This document shows, piece by piece, positions 52,695 through 62,699 of a stretch of DNA of 64,000 bases. Under the pieces are notes generated by a model. That model did no database searches. It was not told the origin of the DNA and saw only the letters and a list, made by a program, of their open reading frames with translations. This stretch comes from Prionace glauca (taxonomy: Eukaryota > Chordata > Chondrichthyes > Carcharhiniformes > Carcharhinidae), in the NCBI GenBank assembly GCA_037974335.1, contig CM075760.1:45719138-45783137 (forward strand), in the 5' to 3' direction. A program made the position numbers and the translations under genes. Each line of letters starts with the position of its first letter. Positions within the stretch are counted from its first letter, which is position 1.

Positions 52695-53867
52695 GGTATT
52701 AGAAGGGGAGAGTGTGCAGTTGGGAAGCTGATGGAGTGGCTCAATTTATCTTAACTTTGATATCATCAGATTTTGAACATGGAAGGAAAAAGTACATTTC
52801 ACAGTGGAGAGAAACCATACACGTGTTGTGTGTGTGGACGAGGCTTCAGCCAATCATCTGACCTGTTGAGACACAATTGCAGTCACACTGAGAAGAAACT
52901 GTGGAAATGTGGGGACTGTGGGAAGGGATTCATTTCCCCATCCAAGCTGGAAATGCACTGGCGCAGTCACACTGGGGAGAGGCCATTCATCTGCCCCACA
53001 TGTGGGAAGGGATTCACTCAGTCATCCTCTTTGTTCACACACCAGCGAGTTCATTCCAGCGAGAGACCATTCATCTGCTCCGAGTGTGGGAAGGGATTAA
53101 CTACTTCAGCCCAGTTGCGGAGTCACCAGCGAGTTCACACTGACGAGAGACCTTTCAGGTGTCCAGATTGTGGAAAGTGTTATAAAAGTTCTGGGGAACT
53201 GATGCGCCATCAACGTATTCACACAGACGAGAGACCGTTCAAGTGCTTTCACTGTGGGACTGGGTTCAGACGATCGTCTGACCTCACTGTTCACCAGCGA
53301 GTTCACTCTTGGGAGAGGCCATTCACCTGCTCCGAGTGTGGGAAAGGATTCATTCAGTCATCTGACTTGCTGAAACACCAGCGAGTTCACACTGGGGAGA
53401 AGCCATTTCTCTGCTCTGAATGTGGGAAGGGATTCACTGCCTCATCTAGCCTGCTGACACACCAGCGAGCCCACACAGAAAATAAACCTTTTAAATGTCC
53501 AAACTGTGAGAAATGCTACAAAACCTCTGAGAAACTGATATCCCATCAATGTGTTCACACTGAAGATAGACCTTTCAGATGCTCTCACTGTGAGACTGGG
53601 TTCAGACGATCAACTCAACTAACTGCACACCAGCGAGTTCACACTGACGAGAGACCTTTTAAATGCCCAGACTGTGAGAAGTGCTACAAACGTTCTGGGA
53701 AACTGACGCGACATCGACGTGTTCACACTGATTCAGGTGCTCTCACTGTGGGACTGGGTTTGTGCAATCTTCTCAACTCTCTGTACACCAATGAATTCAC
53801 ACTGTGGACAGACCATTCACCTGCTCTGAGTGTGGGAAGGGATGTACGACTTCATCCCACCTGCTGA
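52695..53867 (+). CDS. C2H2 zinc-finger unit 2 (11 intact fingers)
   Basis: The exon begins after acceptor TTTCACAG (52687-52694). The first ATG in frame is 52779 ([16 protein letters not shown]); a TTG six bases earlier is not a likely start. 362 aa follow. Eleven complete C2H2 fingers (about residues 13-320) with H-T-x-E-(R/K)-P-F linkers, likely DNA-binding and nuclear. Three finger types alternate (CGKGF..SS, CxKCYK.., CxTGFRRS), a sign of past multi-finger duplication. After finger 11 the frame shifts: CACTGATTCAGG replaces CACTGACGAGAGACCTTTCAGG, a 10-bp loss. The last about 45 residues are therefore non-finger, and two more fingers lie in another frame, itself with a stop. No KRAB or SCAN domain seen in this exon. 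The most nearly intact of the four units. Confidence 0.9.
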
Positions 53868-53963
53868 AACTCTAGTGAGTTCACAAGTAACGACAGTGAT
53901 TGGATGTTGCTGTTACTCACATTCAGGACTGAACCATCTTCATTCAGGTCTGTTTACACTGGT

Positions 53964-54015
53964 AATAAACCTCAGCCACTTTAGGGGCTAATATTCTCAT
54001 TAAAAGTCAAATAAA
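53964..54015 (+). terminator. Poly(A) signals of zinc-finger unit 2
   Basis: AATAAA at 53964-53969 and again at 54010-54015, about 100-150 bp after the stop. Suitable for 3'-end formation of the unit 2 transcript. Confidence 0.65.
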
Positions 54016-54109
54016 TCAGCTTTGCGTCAAACTCACACACTGTGTTGACTTTTTTTTAATATCTCAAACACACATTTTGGGCTCTCTCTCTCCTGTATTC
54101 CCTCCATCC

Positions 54110-54650
54110 TCACCTCCAACAACAAGTGTGAGGAGCTCATGGAGTTTCTTTGTCACGAAGATGGAGACAATCTGATCAGCTGCCTCTGCTGTTTCCCTCC
54201 CTTCCCTCTCTCATCCGGGCGAAACCGTCTGTAAATTTCATCCTTTCTCGAGTCCTGAACCCACATTTCTTTACTTTCTCTCCCTTCTCCCCTCATGTCC
54301 TCTCAGGATACATCTTGTCCATGAGCCCCACCTCCTGGTTCATTGGCTCTATTCCCATTCAATCTCCCACTAAACTACTGATATCCAACGCCCCTGATTC
54401 TTCAGACATTGTCAACATATCTCTCTCTTCAGGTTCTGAGTTTGTTCTTCAAATCTGCCATCAACATTCCCTTCTCAACAAACAAACCCTTGACCCCACC
54501 ATCCTTACCATCTACTCCCCCATCTCCAGCCTCTCTTTCCAAACACCCTGAACATGCTGTCACCTCCAAAATCCGTGCCCATCCTTCTCAGAACGCCTTG
54601 TCTGAATCCCTCCAATCCAGTTTCTGCCCTGCCACAGCACAGAAACACAA
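54110..54650 (+). mobile_element. L2-like LINE fragment
   Basis: In + sense it tracks the linker and start of an L2-type reverse transcriptase: ..TSKIRAHPSQNALSESLQSSFCPATAQ resembles the VVASQIRAHLS.N..FESLQSGFRP block. Preceded by a Pro/Ser-rich linker. Old, with disrupted frames. Confidence 0.65.
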
Positions 54651-54655
54651 GAGAC

Positions 54656-55080
54656 AAACAGAATGTTACCCTGAGAGAAAAAGAGACCATCAGGGAGCTG
54701 AGGTCCAGTGTTGACATGATCATAAAACCAGAAGACAAGGACAGCAACACCATCATTATGGACAGACAACAATACTCGTTGGAGGCAGATAGATAATCAA
54801 ACAATGTGTATAATGACACCAAGCTATCTAGGCCCATATACTAGAGACAGGAAGGATAATTGGACACAGCCTGGAAAAGCTCAAAGATTCCAGACGCATT
54901 AACTAAAAGCAGATGGAATATCTGAGAGGACAACAGCCAAGGAAGTGCCAGCTGCTCCTGAAAATACACCAACACCCAAACACGGACAGTGCCTGGAAAA
55001 AAGGCGCCAGACAGACACATCCAATCAGACTGTGGGAGGGAATCCTACAGAATGTCTGAAAACATCAACTCACTCTCCCT
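54656..55080 (+). mobile_element. Penelope-like retroelement fragment
   Basis: Reads VDMIIKPEDKDSNTIIMDRQQYSLEA, the start of a Penelope reverse transcriptase (xxKPADKGSAVVIMDR.. block), then LLKIHQHPN and SDCGRESYRMSENI (PKIHK.P...PIVS..GS.TYR.SE block). Broken, about 420 bp, fused to the L2-like fragment upstream. Confidence 0.75.
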
Positions 55081-55084
55081 GGTA

Positions 55085-56052
55085 GTGGATAGATCAGAGT
55101 ACTTTCTAGATGGTATGAAGTTCAATGCAATGGATGTCCAAAGAGACTTGGGGGTTCAGGTTGAGAAAATAATCAAGGTTAACGGAAAGCTGGCCTTCAC
55201 ATTGAGAGGACTGGAGTATAACGACATAGAAGTTTTCCTGCAGCTACACAAAACACTGGATTAGACCCCACTTGCAGTACTGTGAGCAGATCTGGGTACC
55301 ACATATTATAGAATCTTACAGTGCGGAAAGAGGCTAGTCAATCGAGTCTGCATCGATTACAATCCCACCCAGGCCCTATTCCCATAACCCAATGCATTTA
55401 TCCTAGTCAGTTCCCCCAACACTAAGGAGTAATTTAATGTGGCCAGTCCACCTAACCCTCACATCTTTGGACTGTGGGAGGAAACCAGAGCACCCAAACG
55501 AAACCAATGTAGACACGGGAAGACATGGGCAAATTCCACAGTGACCCAAACCGGGAATCAAACCCGAAGCCCTGGCACTGTGAGGCACCAGTGCTAACCA
55601 TTGTGCCACCATGCCAAGCCTATGAGGAGAGATTACACAAATTAGACCTGTTTTCTTTAGAATTTAGAAGGGTAAGGGCTTATCTGATCAAAGTATTCAT
55701 GATACAGACAGGAAAAGACAGGGTGGATGAAGATAAACTTTTTCCACTGGTTAGAGATTCTAGATCCAGGAGGCAGTCAATTAGGGTTAGACCTTTCGGG
55801 AGGGATTTTAGGAAGCACTTCTACTCAGAAAGGATGGTAGAGGTTTGGAAATCTCTTCTACAAAAGGCAGTTGATACTAAATTAGTTGCCACCTTTAAAT
55901 CTTGAGATAGATATATATTTTGTTCAGCAAAGGTATTAAGGGATATGGGTCAAAGGCAGGTAAATGGAGGTAGGCCACTGAACAGCCATGATCTCATTTA
56001 ATGGGGCGGTTCAGGCTCGAGGGGCTGAATGGCCTACTCCTGTTCCTATGTT
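55085..56052 (+). mobile_element. CR1-like LINE interrupted by a SINE
   Basis: Part 1 (55085-55302): NAMDVQRDLGVQVEKI, AFTLRGLEYNDIEVFLQLHKTLD. Part 2 (55618-56052): YEERLHKLDLFSLEFRRVRAYLIKVF and on to the tail GGCCTACTCCTGTTCC. Together they are one element split by a SINE. Not open throughout. Confidence 0.88.
55303..55617 (-). mobile_element. tRNA-headed SINE inside a LINE
   Basis: Inserted antisense into the LINE. Head GGCATGGTGGCACAATGGTT (- strand), tail reaching ACTGTAAGATTCTATAATAT at 55303. Type 2 tail. Proves that the LINE landed first. Confidence 0.9.
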
Positions 56053-56304
56053 CGTACGTGGGGAGTTTCGACCCACACCGAGGTAAAAATGGAAGAATTT
56101 TTTTAAAAACTGTTAAACTTAAAGCCACATCAGATAAAAATGAAGTTGATTTCTCAGACACTGCAGTGATTAAACTAACACAAGGAAACAACAGGCAGCA
56201 GTTAGCATCGGGTTCTTCAAACCAACACAGACAGAGAGAGAGAGAGATAGACACACACATACCAACACACACACATACTGACACACAATTGTTTGTAAAA
56301 TATA

Positions 56305-57285
56305 TAAATGATTCTGTTTGTAATATATCTAAATGGTTTGGAGCAAAATGTAACTGGTTTTATTCGTAAGTTTGCGAACGACATAAAGGTCGATGAATTT
56401 GCGGATAGCAATGAGCACTATCAGAGGATACAGCAGGAAACAGATCGATCAGAGACTTGAGCAGAGAAATGGCAAATGAAATTTAATCCGGACAAATGTG
56501 AGGTAATGCATTTTGGAAGATTTAATCCGGATAGGAAACATACAGTAACTGGCAGAACCCTTAAGAGTATTGATAGGCAGAGGGATCTGGGTGTATAGGT
56601 ACACAGGTCACTGAAATTGGCAACACAGGTGGAGAAGGTAGTCAAGATGGCATATGGCATGCATGCCTTCACCGGCCAGTTTAAAAATTGGCAAGTCATG
56701 TTGCAGATTTATAGAACCTTAGTTAGGCCGCACTTGGATATAATCTTCAATTCTGGTCGCCACACCACCAGAAGGATGTGGAGGCTTTGGAGAGGGTACA
56801 AAAAAGATTGACCAGGATGTTGCCTGACATGGAGGGCATTAACGATGAGGAGAGGTTGGAGAAACTTGGTTTCTTCTCACTTGGAACGATGGAGGTTGAG
56901 GGGGCGACCTGACAGAAGTCTACAAGCTTATGAGGGGCTTGGACAGAGTGGATAGTCAGGAACTTTTTCCCAGTGTGGAAGAGTCAATTACCTGGGGGCA
57001 TTGGTTTAAGATATGAGGGGCAAGGTTTAAAGGAGATGTACAAGGCAAGTTTTTTTAGACAGAGGATGGTGAGTGCCTGGAACTTGTTGCCGGGAGAGGT
57101 CGTGGAAGCAGATGTGATAGCGACTTTTAAGGGGTGTCTTGACAAATAAATGAATAAGGTGGGAATAGAGGGATATGGTCCCCAGAAGGGTATGGGGCTT
57201 TAGTTCAGTTGGACAGCACGGTCGGTGCAGGCTTGGAGGGCCGAAGGGCCTGTTCCTGTGCTGTAATTTTCTTTGCTTTGTTCAC
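56305..57285 (+). mobile_element. LINE 3' part (second CR1-like family)
   Basis: Starts within the reverse transcriptase (FVNDIKVDEFADS-like, decayed FADD block), then MANEIXSGQM-type and KLATQVEKVVKMAYGMHAF, continues in several frames, and ends in the GGGCCTGTTCCTGTGCTGTA tail. Confidence 0.85.
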
Positions 57286-57484
57286 ACACAAATAGACTGA
57301 CACATAATCTGATATTCAGAAAGACACACACACACACAAACAGTGAACCAATTTATTTAATAGTTGAAGCCAAAATTTGAATGCCACATCTGGGGCTGAG
57401 AAAAACAGCTCTAAACAATGAAATTGTTGGACATGTAAACAGATGAAACAAGAATCTGGCACTGAAAAAGACAAGATAAAACTG

Positions 57485-57798
57485 TATAATAGAATCCCTA
57501 CACTGGAGAAGGAGGCCATTCAGCCCATTGATCCTGCACTGACAACAATCCCACCCAGGCCCTTTTCCCATAACCTCACATGCCAATCCTCCCTGATTAA
57601 AAGGGGCAATTTATCATGGCCAATCAACCTAACCAATGCATCTTTGGACTGTGGGAGGAAACTGGAGCACCCGAAGGAAATCCACGTAAACACAGGAAGA
57701 AAGTGCAAACTCCACACTGTTACCCAAGGCCGGAAATGAACACGGGTCCTTGGCGCTGAGAGGCAGCAGTACTAACCACTGTGCCACCGCGGCCGTAC
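57485..57798 (-). mobile_element. tRNA-headed SINE (type 2 tail)
   Basis: Head GCGGTGGCACAGTGGTTAGT (- strand, 57798), body, and tail to CAGTGTAGGGATTCTATTAT. Some decay of the B box. Confidence 0.88.
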
Positions 57799-58374
57799 TG
57801 GAACCTTTTTCCCATTTTTACTCCTGGTTCCACCATCCTTGGAACTCCACACATAAATACAGCAGGATCCCAATTTCTGTCTGCATTCTCAGCACCAAAA
57901 CCAAGTTCCCAACCTCCATCCTGAATCCTAACCCTAACTAACACCTCACCCTAACTAATACCTCACCCTAATCCTAATGCTGGAACTGCTCCCAAACAGT
58001 ACATTGAATTTATTGTTAGTTAAAAAGGAAATCTTGACAAACACCATGTGTACACCTTTGGTGAATTACAATTTCTCCATCTTCCCTCTCCTTACCTTTC
58101 AGCTCCTGTGCAGCATATATTTTAATCTGTTAACAGTAAATACCAGTTGTTGTCACTGCCTTATATCAGAAAACTCAGGAATGTCACATAAACACTTGGA
58201 AACTTCAGATCAAAGACATTTTCAGACTGGAAGCGTCACTTACAGTCAGGAACAGTTTTACACCAATTTCTGATTTGACTGCATGTTTTGATTGAAATTC
58301 CCAACGAATCTTCATAAAATTTCTAGAAATTTATTGAATATTAACAGAAAAGTCTTGCTCTCTTATGAAGAACA
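57799..58374. other. No gene seen
   Basis: 57905-57975 has four imperfect CCCTAA-containing units (AACCCTAACTAACACCTCAC and similar), weakly telomere-like. The rest is plain AT-rich DNA. Confidence 0.45.
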
Positions 58375-58515
58375 GTACAAAGTCTCACAACACCAGGTCA
58401 AAGTCCAACAGGTTTATTTGGAATCACGAGCTTTCGGAGTGATGTTCCTTCATCAGTAAGAAGTGAGACTTCTTACTGTGTCCACTCCAGTCCAACTCCA
58501 GCATCTCCACATCTT
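58375..58515 (+). repeat. Foldback-family repeat, partial
   Basis: AAGTCTCACAACACCAGGTC, AAGCTTTCGG-type centre (GAGCTTTCGGAG), GTGAGACTTCTTACTGTGTC and the tail CCAGTCCAACTCCAGCATCT. The inner right arm is missing. Confidence 0.85.
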
Positions 58516-59271
58516 ATGAAGAAAGCTTCCACACAGTTTACCGGGTGACAAACACAGGATAGGTCTGTTCTCTCTACCCAGGACATGTCTTTGTCACAAA
58601 TCCTGAAACAAGACATTTCCAAACTGGATAAGGTTGGATCTGATGACCCAGATGTTAACTAACTCTCTGAGTGAAAGTTAAACGGGCTCGAGGGGGAAAA
58701 TCACTCTGGACAGGAAAGAGTTTTTCAAAGTGATCTGTGCTGGATTCAGACTGACACCAAATTGACTGGATCTAGAGGAATGAGATCTGGAGACCGTCAC
58801 CTCCAGCTGCAGAGATCAACTTCAACCGTCCGAGTGTCTGATCGGAGACCAGTAAACCATTCTGAGGAGACTGTCACCTCCAAACACAGTTCAGCTTCCC
58901 CCCAATTTGGGATCAGTAAACCATTCCAAGGAGACTGCCACTTCCAGATACGGAGCTCAGCTTTCCCCGATCCAGAAAACCATTCTCACTTGTTATGGGT
59001 CATCTGCCTTTTCTGCCTATTTAACTGACGTACCATATCTAAACTGTTGCTTCTGAATAAAATGATTTAAAATCTCCAATGACACTGACCGTCTTTTTAG
59101 GGAATCTCTGACTCCCAGAAATAAAATCTTACAGTTTCTAACATTCACCGTTGTTCTTCCTGACTCTAAACACAGTTGTAAAGAAGCTTCTGTTCTGCAT
59201 CCAGGGCTACTGAACCATGGAAGAGAGTGGCTGGGGCAGATTTCTTACACACCTCAGATTAACCCACACGT
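58516..59271. other. 3' flank of zinc-finger unit 3
   Basis: Holds a partial tandem duplication at 58790-58980 (two copies of a segment with GAGACTGYCACYTCCA and ACCATTC). No gene. Any poly(A) signal for unit 3 on the - strand is not obvious within the first 100 bases. Confidence 0.45.
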
Positions 59272-60252
59272 TCAGTCCTCAATGGGACTAACAGCAGCAA
59301 AAACAGCTGAATCCAACTCCTGCAGACACTCGTGAAGTTGTTGGTGTCTCAGCATTTGCTGTAAGTCAGTGAATCCATTCCCACATTCAGAACAGATGAC
59401 CGGTCTCTCCCTGGTGTGAACTTGCTGGGGTATCATTAGATTATTGCTGTTTTTAATGTTCTGCTCGTAATCAAAACATTCATAATGTTTTATATTATAG
59501 TGAATTTGCTGATGTTTCAGCAGATTGTATGACTGAGTGAATCCCTTCCCACACACAGAGCAAGTGAATGGTCTCTCCCCAGTGTGAATTCGTTGGTGCA
59601 TCATGAGACCATTGCTGCTTTTAAAGCTCTGCTCACAGTCAAAACATTTAAAAGGTTTTATATCGGAATGAATTTGCTGGTGTTTCAGCAGGTGGTATGA
59701 CTGAATGAAGTTCTTCCCACACACAGAGCAGGTGTATGGTCTCTCTCCAGTGTGAATTCGCTGGTGTACAGTGAGTTCAGATGATCGCCTGAAGCCAGTC
59801 CCACAGTGAGAGCATCTGAATGGTCTCTCGTCAGTGTGAACACGTTGATGACACGTCACTTCACCGGAGGTTTTAAAGCACTTCCCACAGTCTGGACATT
59901 TAAAGGGTCTCTTGTCAGTGTGAACTCGCTGGTGTTTCTGCAGGTTGGATGTAGCAGTGAATCCCTTCCCACACAAGGGGCAGGTGAATGGCTTCTCCTC
60001 ACTGTGAATGTGTTGGTGCCTCAGCAGATACTTTTTGCTTTTAAATGTTTTCTCACAGTCAGAACATTTGAAAGGTGTCTGATCAGTGTGAACGTACTGG
60101 TGTGTCAGCAGGCTGGATGACTGAGTGAATCCCTTCCCACAGGTGGAGCAGGTGAACGGCCTCTCCCCAGTGTGAGCGCGTCGATGCATTTCCAGTTCAG
60201 AAGGGTAACTGTATCCTTTCCCACAATCCCCACATTTCCATGGTTTCTCCAT
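59272..60252 (-). CDS. C2H2 zinc-finger unit 3
   Basis: 326 aa from ATG at 60252 ([12 protein letters not shown]) to TGA at 59272. The frame continues 12 codons upstream to TTG after a TGA, but ATG is the sensible start. Eleven finger units at 28-residue spacing: 1-9 and 11 have full C2H2 sets. Unit 10 (YECFDYEQ...MIPQQVH) has lost a Cys and a His. Fingers 7-8 and 9-10 are a duplicated pair (QSYHLLKHQQIH / QSYNLLKHQQIH). Likely a nuclear DNA-binding protein with no KRAB or SCAN in this exon. Homology to the 5' parts of units 1 and 4 stops near 60540 where a repeat begins, so its normal splice acceptor appears lost or moved. Intact as a reading frame, expression unproven. Confidence 0.87.
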   Translation of the reverse strand: MEKPWKCGDCGKGYSYPSELEMHRRAHTGERPFTCSTCGKGFTQSSSLLTHQYVHTDQTPFKCSDCEKTFKSKKYLLRHQHIHSEEKPFTCPLCGKGFTATSNLQKHQRVHTDKRPFKCPDCGKCFKTSGEVTCHQRVHTDERPFRCSHCGTGFRRSSELTVHQRIHTGERPYTCSVCGKNFIQSYHLLKHQQIHSDIKPFKCFDCEQSFKSSNGLMMHQRIHTGERPFTCSVCGKGFTQSYNLLKHQQIHYNIKHYECFDYEQNIKNSNNLMIPQQVHTRERPVICSECGNGFTDLQQMLRHQQLHECLQELDSAVFAAVSPIED

Positions 60253-60544
60253 GGTGCCAGTGTCCTTGTGTCTCTCCAGTTTGGACAATCAGTTGAAGAC
60301 TTGTCCACACACAGAACCTGTGTACAGTTTCTCCCCACTGTGAATGGTATGTTTTTTCTTCAGGCTTTGTAACTGGTTAAAGCTCTTTCACAGTCACTTC
60401 ACTGGAACACTGTCACTCAGGTGTGTGTGTGTATATGTCTCGATGCTTTTCCAGTCACACTGATGTTTAAAATCTTTTCCCACAGACAGAACAGACAAAT
60501 ATTTTTCTTTTCACATTCAAAGGCTGATGATATTCAGGTTTGAA

Positions 60545-60640
60545 AGAGTGGAGGTGGTGAGCTACTTTCTTGAACTGCTGCAGTCCCTGGGGTGTAGGTG
60601 CACCAACAGTGCTATTTGGGATGAAATTCTAGGATTTTGA
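60545..60640 (+). repeat. Interspersed repeat at the 5' side of unit 3
   Basis: TGAGCTACTTTCTTGAACTG CTGCAGTCC...GTGCTATTTGGGATG, the same repeat as at 42930-43050. It sits where paralogues have their exon start. Confidence 0.75.
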
Positions 60641-60924
60641 GCCAGCGACCGTGAAGGCTGCTCAAAAATATTTTCAAGTCGGGATGGTGAAGATTGGAGG
60701 TGAACTTCCAGGAAATGCTGTTCTTGAATCAAGGGAAAATATCACAGATGGTGCTTTCAAAAAGAGACTTTACAGCTCCGAAAATCTGTGACATAACCAA
60801 GATATTTAAGAGCCAGCCAGTTATAGAGTTTGTTAATATCAGCAGGAGCAAGCCAAATATTATCAGGTTATCAGTATTAAAATGTGATTAACAGCAGCAA
60901 AAATAACAGAATCCAACAATGCAG

Positions 60925-61928
60925 TTACTTATGAATTTGCTGGTGTGTCAGCAGGTTGGATGGCTGAGTGAATCCTTTCCCACACACAGAGCAGGTGAAT
61001 GGCCTCTCGCCAGTGTGAGTGTGTTGGTGTATCACTAGGTTAAAGGACGTTGTGAATCCCTTCCCACACACAGAGCAGGTGAATGGCCTCTCCCCTGTGT
61101 GAGTTCGCTGGTGTATCAGCAGGTTGGATGGGTGAGTGTATTCCTTCCCACACACAGAGCAGGTGAACGGTTTCTTCCCCGAATGAACTCTCTGGTGGGC
61201 AATGAGATTGGGTGAAGACCTGAACCTCTTTCCACAACTGGTGCAGCTGAATGGCCTCTCTTCACTGTGGGTTTGCTGGTGTTCCAGCAGATGGGAGGAT
61301 CAAGTGAATCCCTTCCCACACTCGGAGTAGCTGAATGGTCTCTCCCCGGTGTGAACTCGCTGGTGTGCAGTGAGGTTGGATGAAGACCTGAACCTCTTTC
61401 CACAGGAAGTGCAGCTGAATGGCTTCTCCTCAGTGTGAGTTTGTTGGTGTGACTGAAAACAGGACAACTGAGTAAATCCCTTCCCACACACGAAACAGGT
61501 GAATGGTTTCTCCCCAGTGTGAATGCGTCGATGGTTTTCTAACAGGGATGGATACGTGAATCCTTTACCACATTCCTCACATTTCCATGGTTTCCCCACA
61601 TTGTCGGTGTCCTTGTGTCTCTCCAGGTTGGACGATCAGTTGAAGCTTCGTCCACATACAGAACGTATACAGTATCTCCTCGTTGTGAATGGTGTGATGT
61701 TTTTCCAGGCTGTGTAACAGGTTAAAGCTCTTTTCATTGTCAGTTCACTGGAACATTCAATTGGATGTGTGTGTCTCGGTGCTTTTCCAGTCACACTGAT
61801 GTTTAAAATCTTTTCCCACAGACAGAATAGAGAAACATTTCTCCTTCCACATTCAAAGGCCAATGATATTCAGACCCCAGTGAACTGAACGACTGGTTGC
61901 AGTCTGTAAATCCTCCATTTCCAATATC
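60925..61928 (-). pseudogene. C2H2 zinc-finger unit 4 (start lost, one stop)
   Basis: Acceptor GTTTTACAG starts the exon at 61928. The finger frame runs from 61599 to TAA at 60925. Where units 1 and 3 have ATGGAGAAACC, this has GTGGGGAAACC, so the initiator is lost. TGA at 61302-61300 breaks finger 4 (GKGFT-stop-SSHLL; CGA to TGA would explain it). Finger 4 also has Cys to Tyr. Otherwise 8 finger units with sound Cys/His sets (WKCEECGK.. to ..NLLTHQQIH). Two Ser-Cys-Thr-Ser-Cys fingers (3 and 5) are near duplicates. Probably a recent pseudogene. Confidence 0.9.
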
Positions 61929-62153
61929 CTGTAAAACAATTTAGAAAAGTCATCACTGTCAGTCCAGGATAGAAATTGTAAACAGACAAATCTTGTTTCT
62001 CTGGAACATTTTTCCCTCTCTTGTTCCCCCATATCTTTAAGTTCCTGTCCCACACACTCTTCCCCCTCCCTGGGCTGAAATCCAAACCTATTTCACCATT
62101 TCTTTCCTCCACTCCCAGTTTTCTCCCTCCCTCTCCTCTGTCTGGGTTCAGTT

Positions 62154-62310
62154 CCAGGTTTTAGTCCCACCGATTTATTTGATAATAGACTCACAAGCTT
62201 TCGGGTTCCCGAAAGCTTGTGAGTCTATTATCAAATAAATCGGTTGGACTAAAACCTGGTGTTGTCAGACTTTTTACTGTGTTTACGCCAGTCCAACGCC
62301 GGCATACCCA
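62154..62310 (+). repeat. Foldback repeat with 52-bp arms and 2-nt loop
   Basis: 62154-62205 pairs with 62208-62259 with one mismatch. The centre is AAGCTTTCGGGTTCCCGAAA. Tail TTTACGCCAGTCCAACGCCG as at 28432. It lies between zinc-finger unit 4 and the promoter at 62.7 kb. Confidence 0.95.
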
Positions 62311-62699
62311 CATCATGGGTTCAGTTCTCCAGCTCCTGCCTGCAGACTGACAATAAAACCAATGGGTCTTATTGGGGGTGCTGGGTTCTCCAGCGTGTGT
62401 TTGTGAATCCTCCACACCCATCTCCCAGGATTTCCTTCCTTCCCAGAGATCACAGTCCTCATTGATTTGGGGCCAAAGTGTAACCTCTTATTTATTGTCC
62501 CCTCCCCCATCCTCTGATGTGAACCATCCTCCAGAGGCTGAGCCAGAATGGGGCCGTTAACCTGGGCCTGTTCCCGGGAGGGAGGGAGAAGCCCCGCAGC
62601 TGCAAACCAGGGAGCTGACAATGATTCTGAAGAGTTTGCGGATCCACAAAGTGTTTCCAGACCCGCCCAGCCACCGCCTAACGCTGACTCCGCTTCTCC

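Noticed and set aside
54150-54837. Frames of about 100-130 codons on both strands
   Set aside because: They overlap L2-like and Penelope-like retroelement sequence and show no host protein domain.
57905-57975. Interstitial telomere repeat
   Set aside because: Only a few imperfect CCCTAA units mixed with other sequence; no run of TTAGGG.
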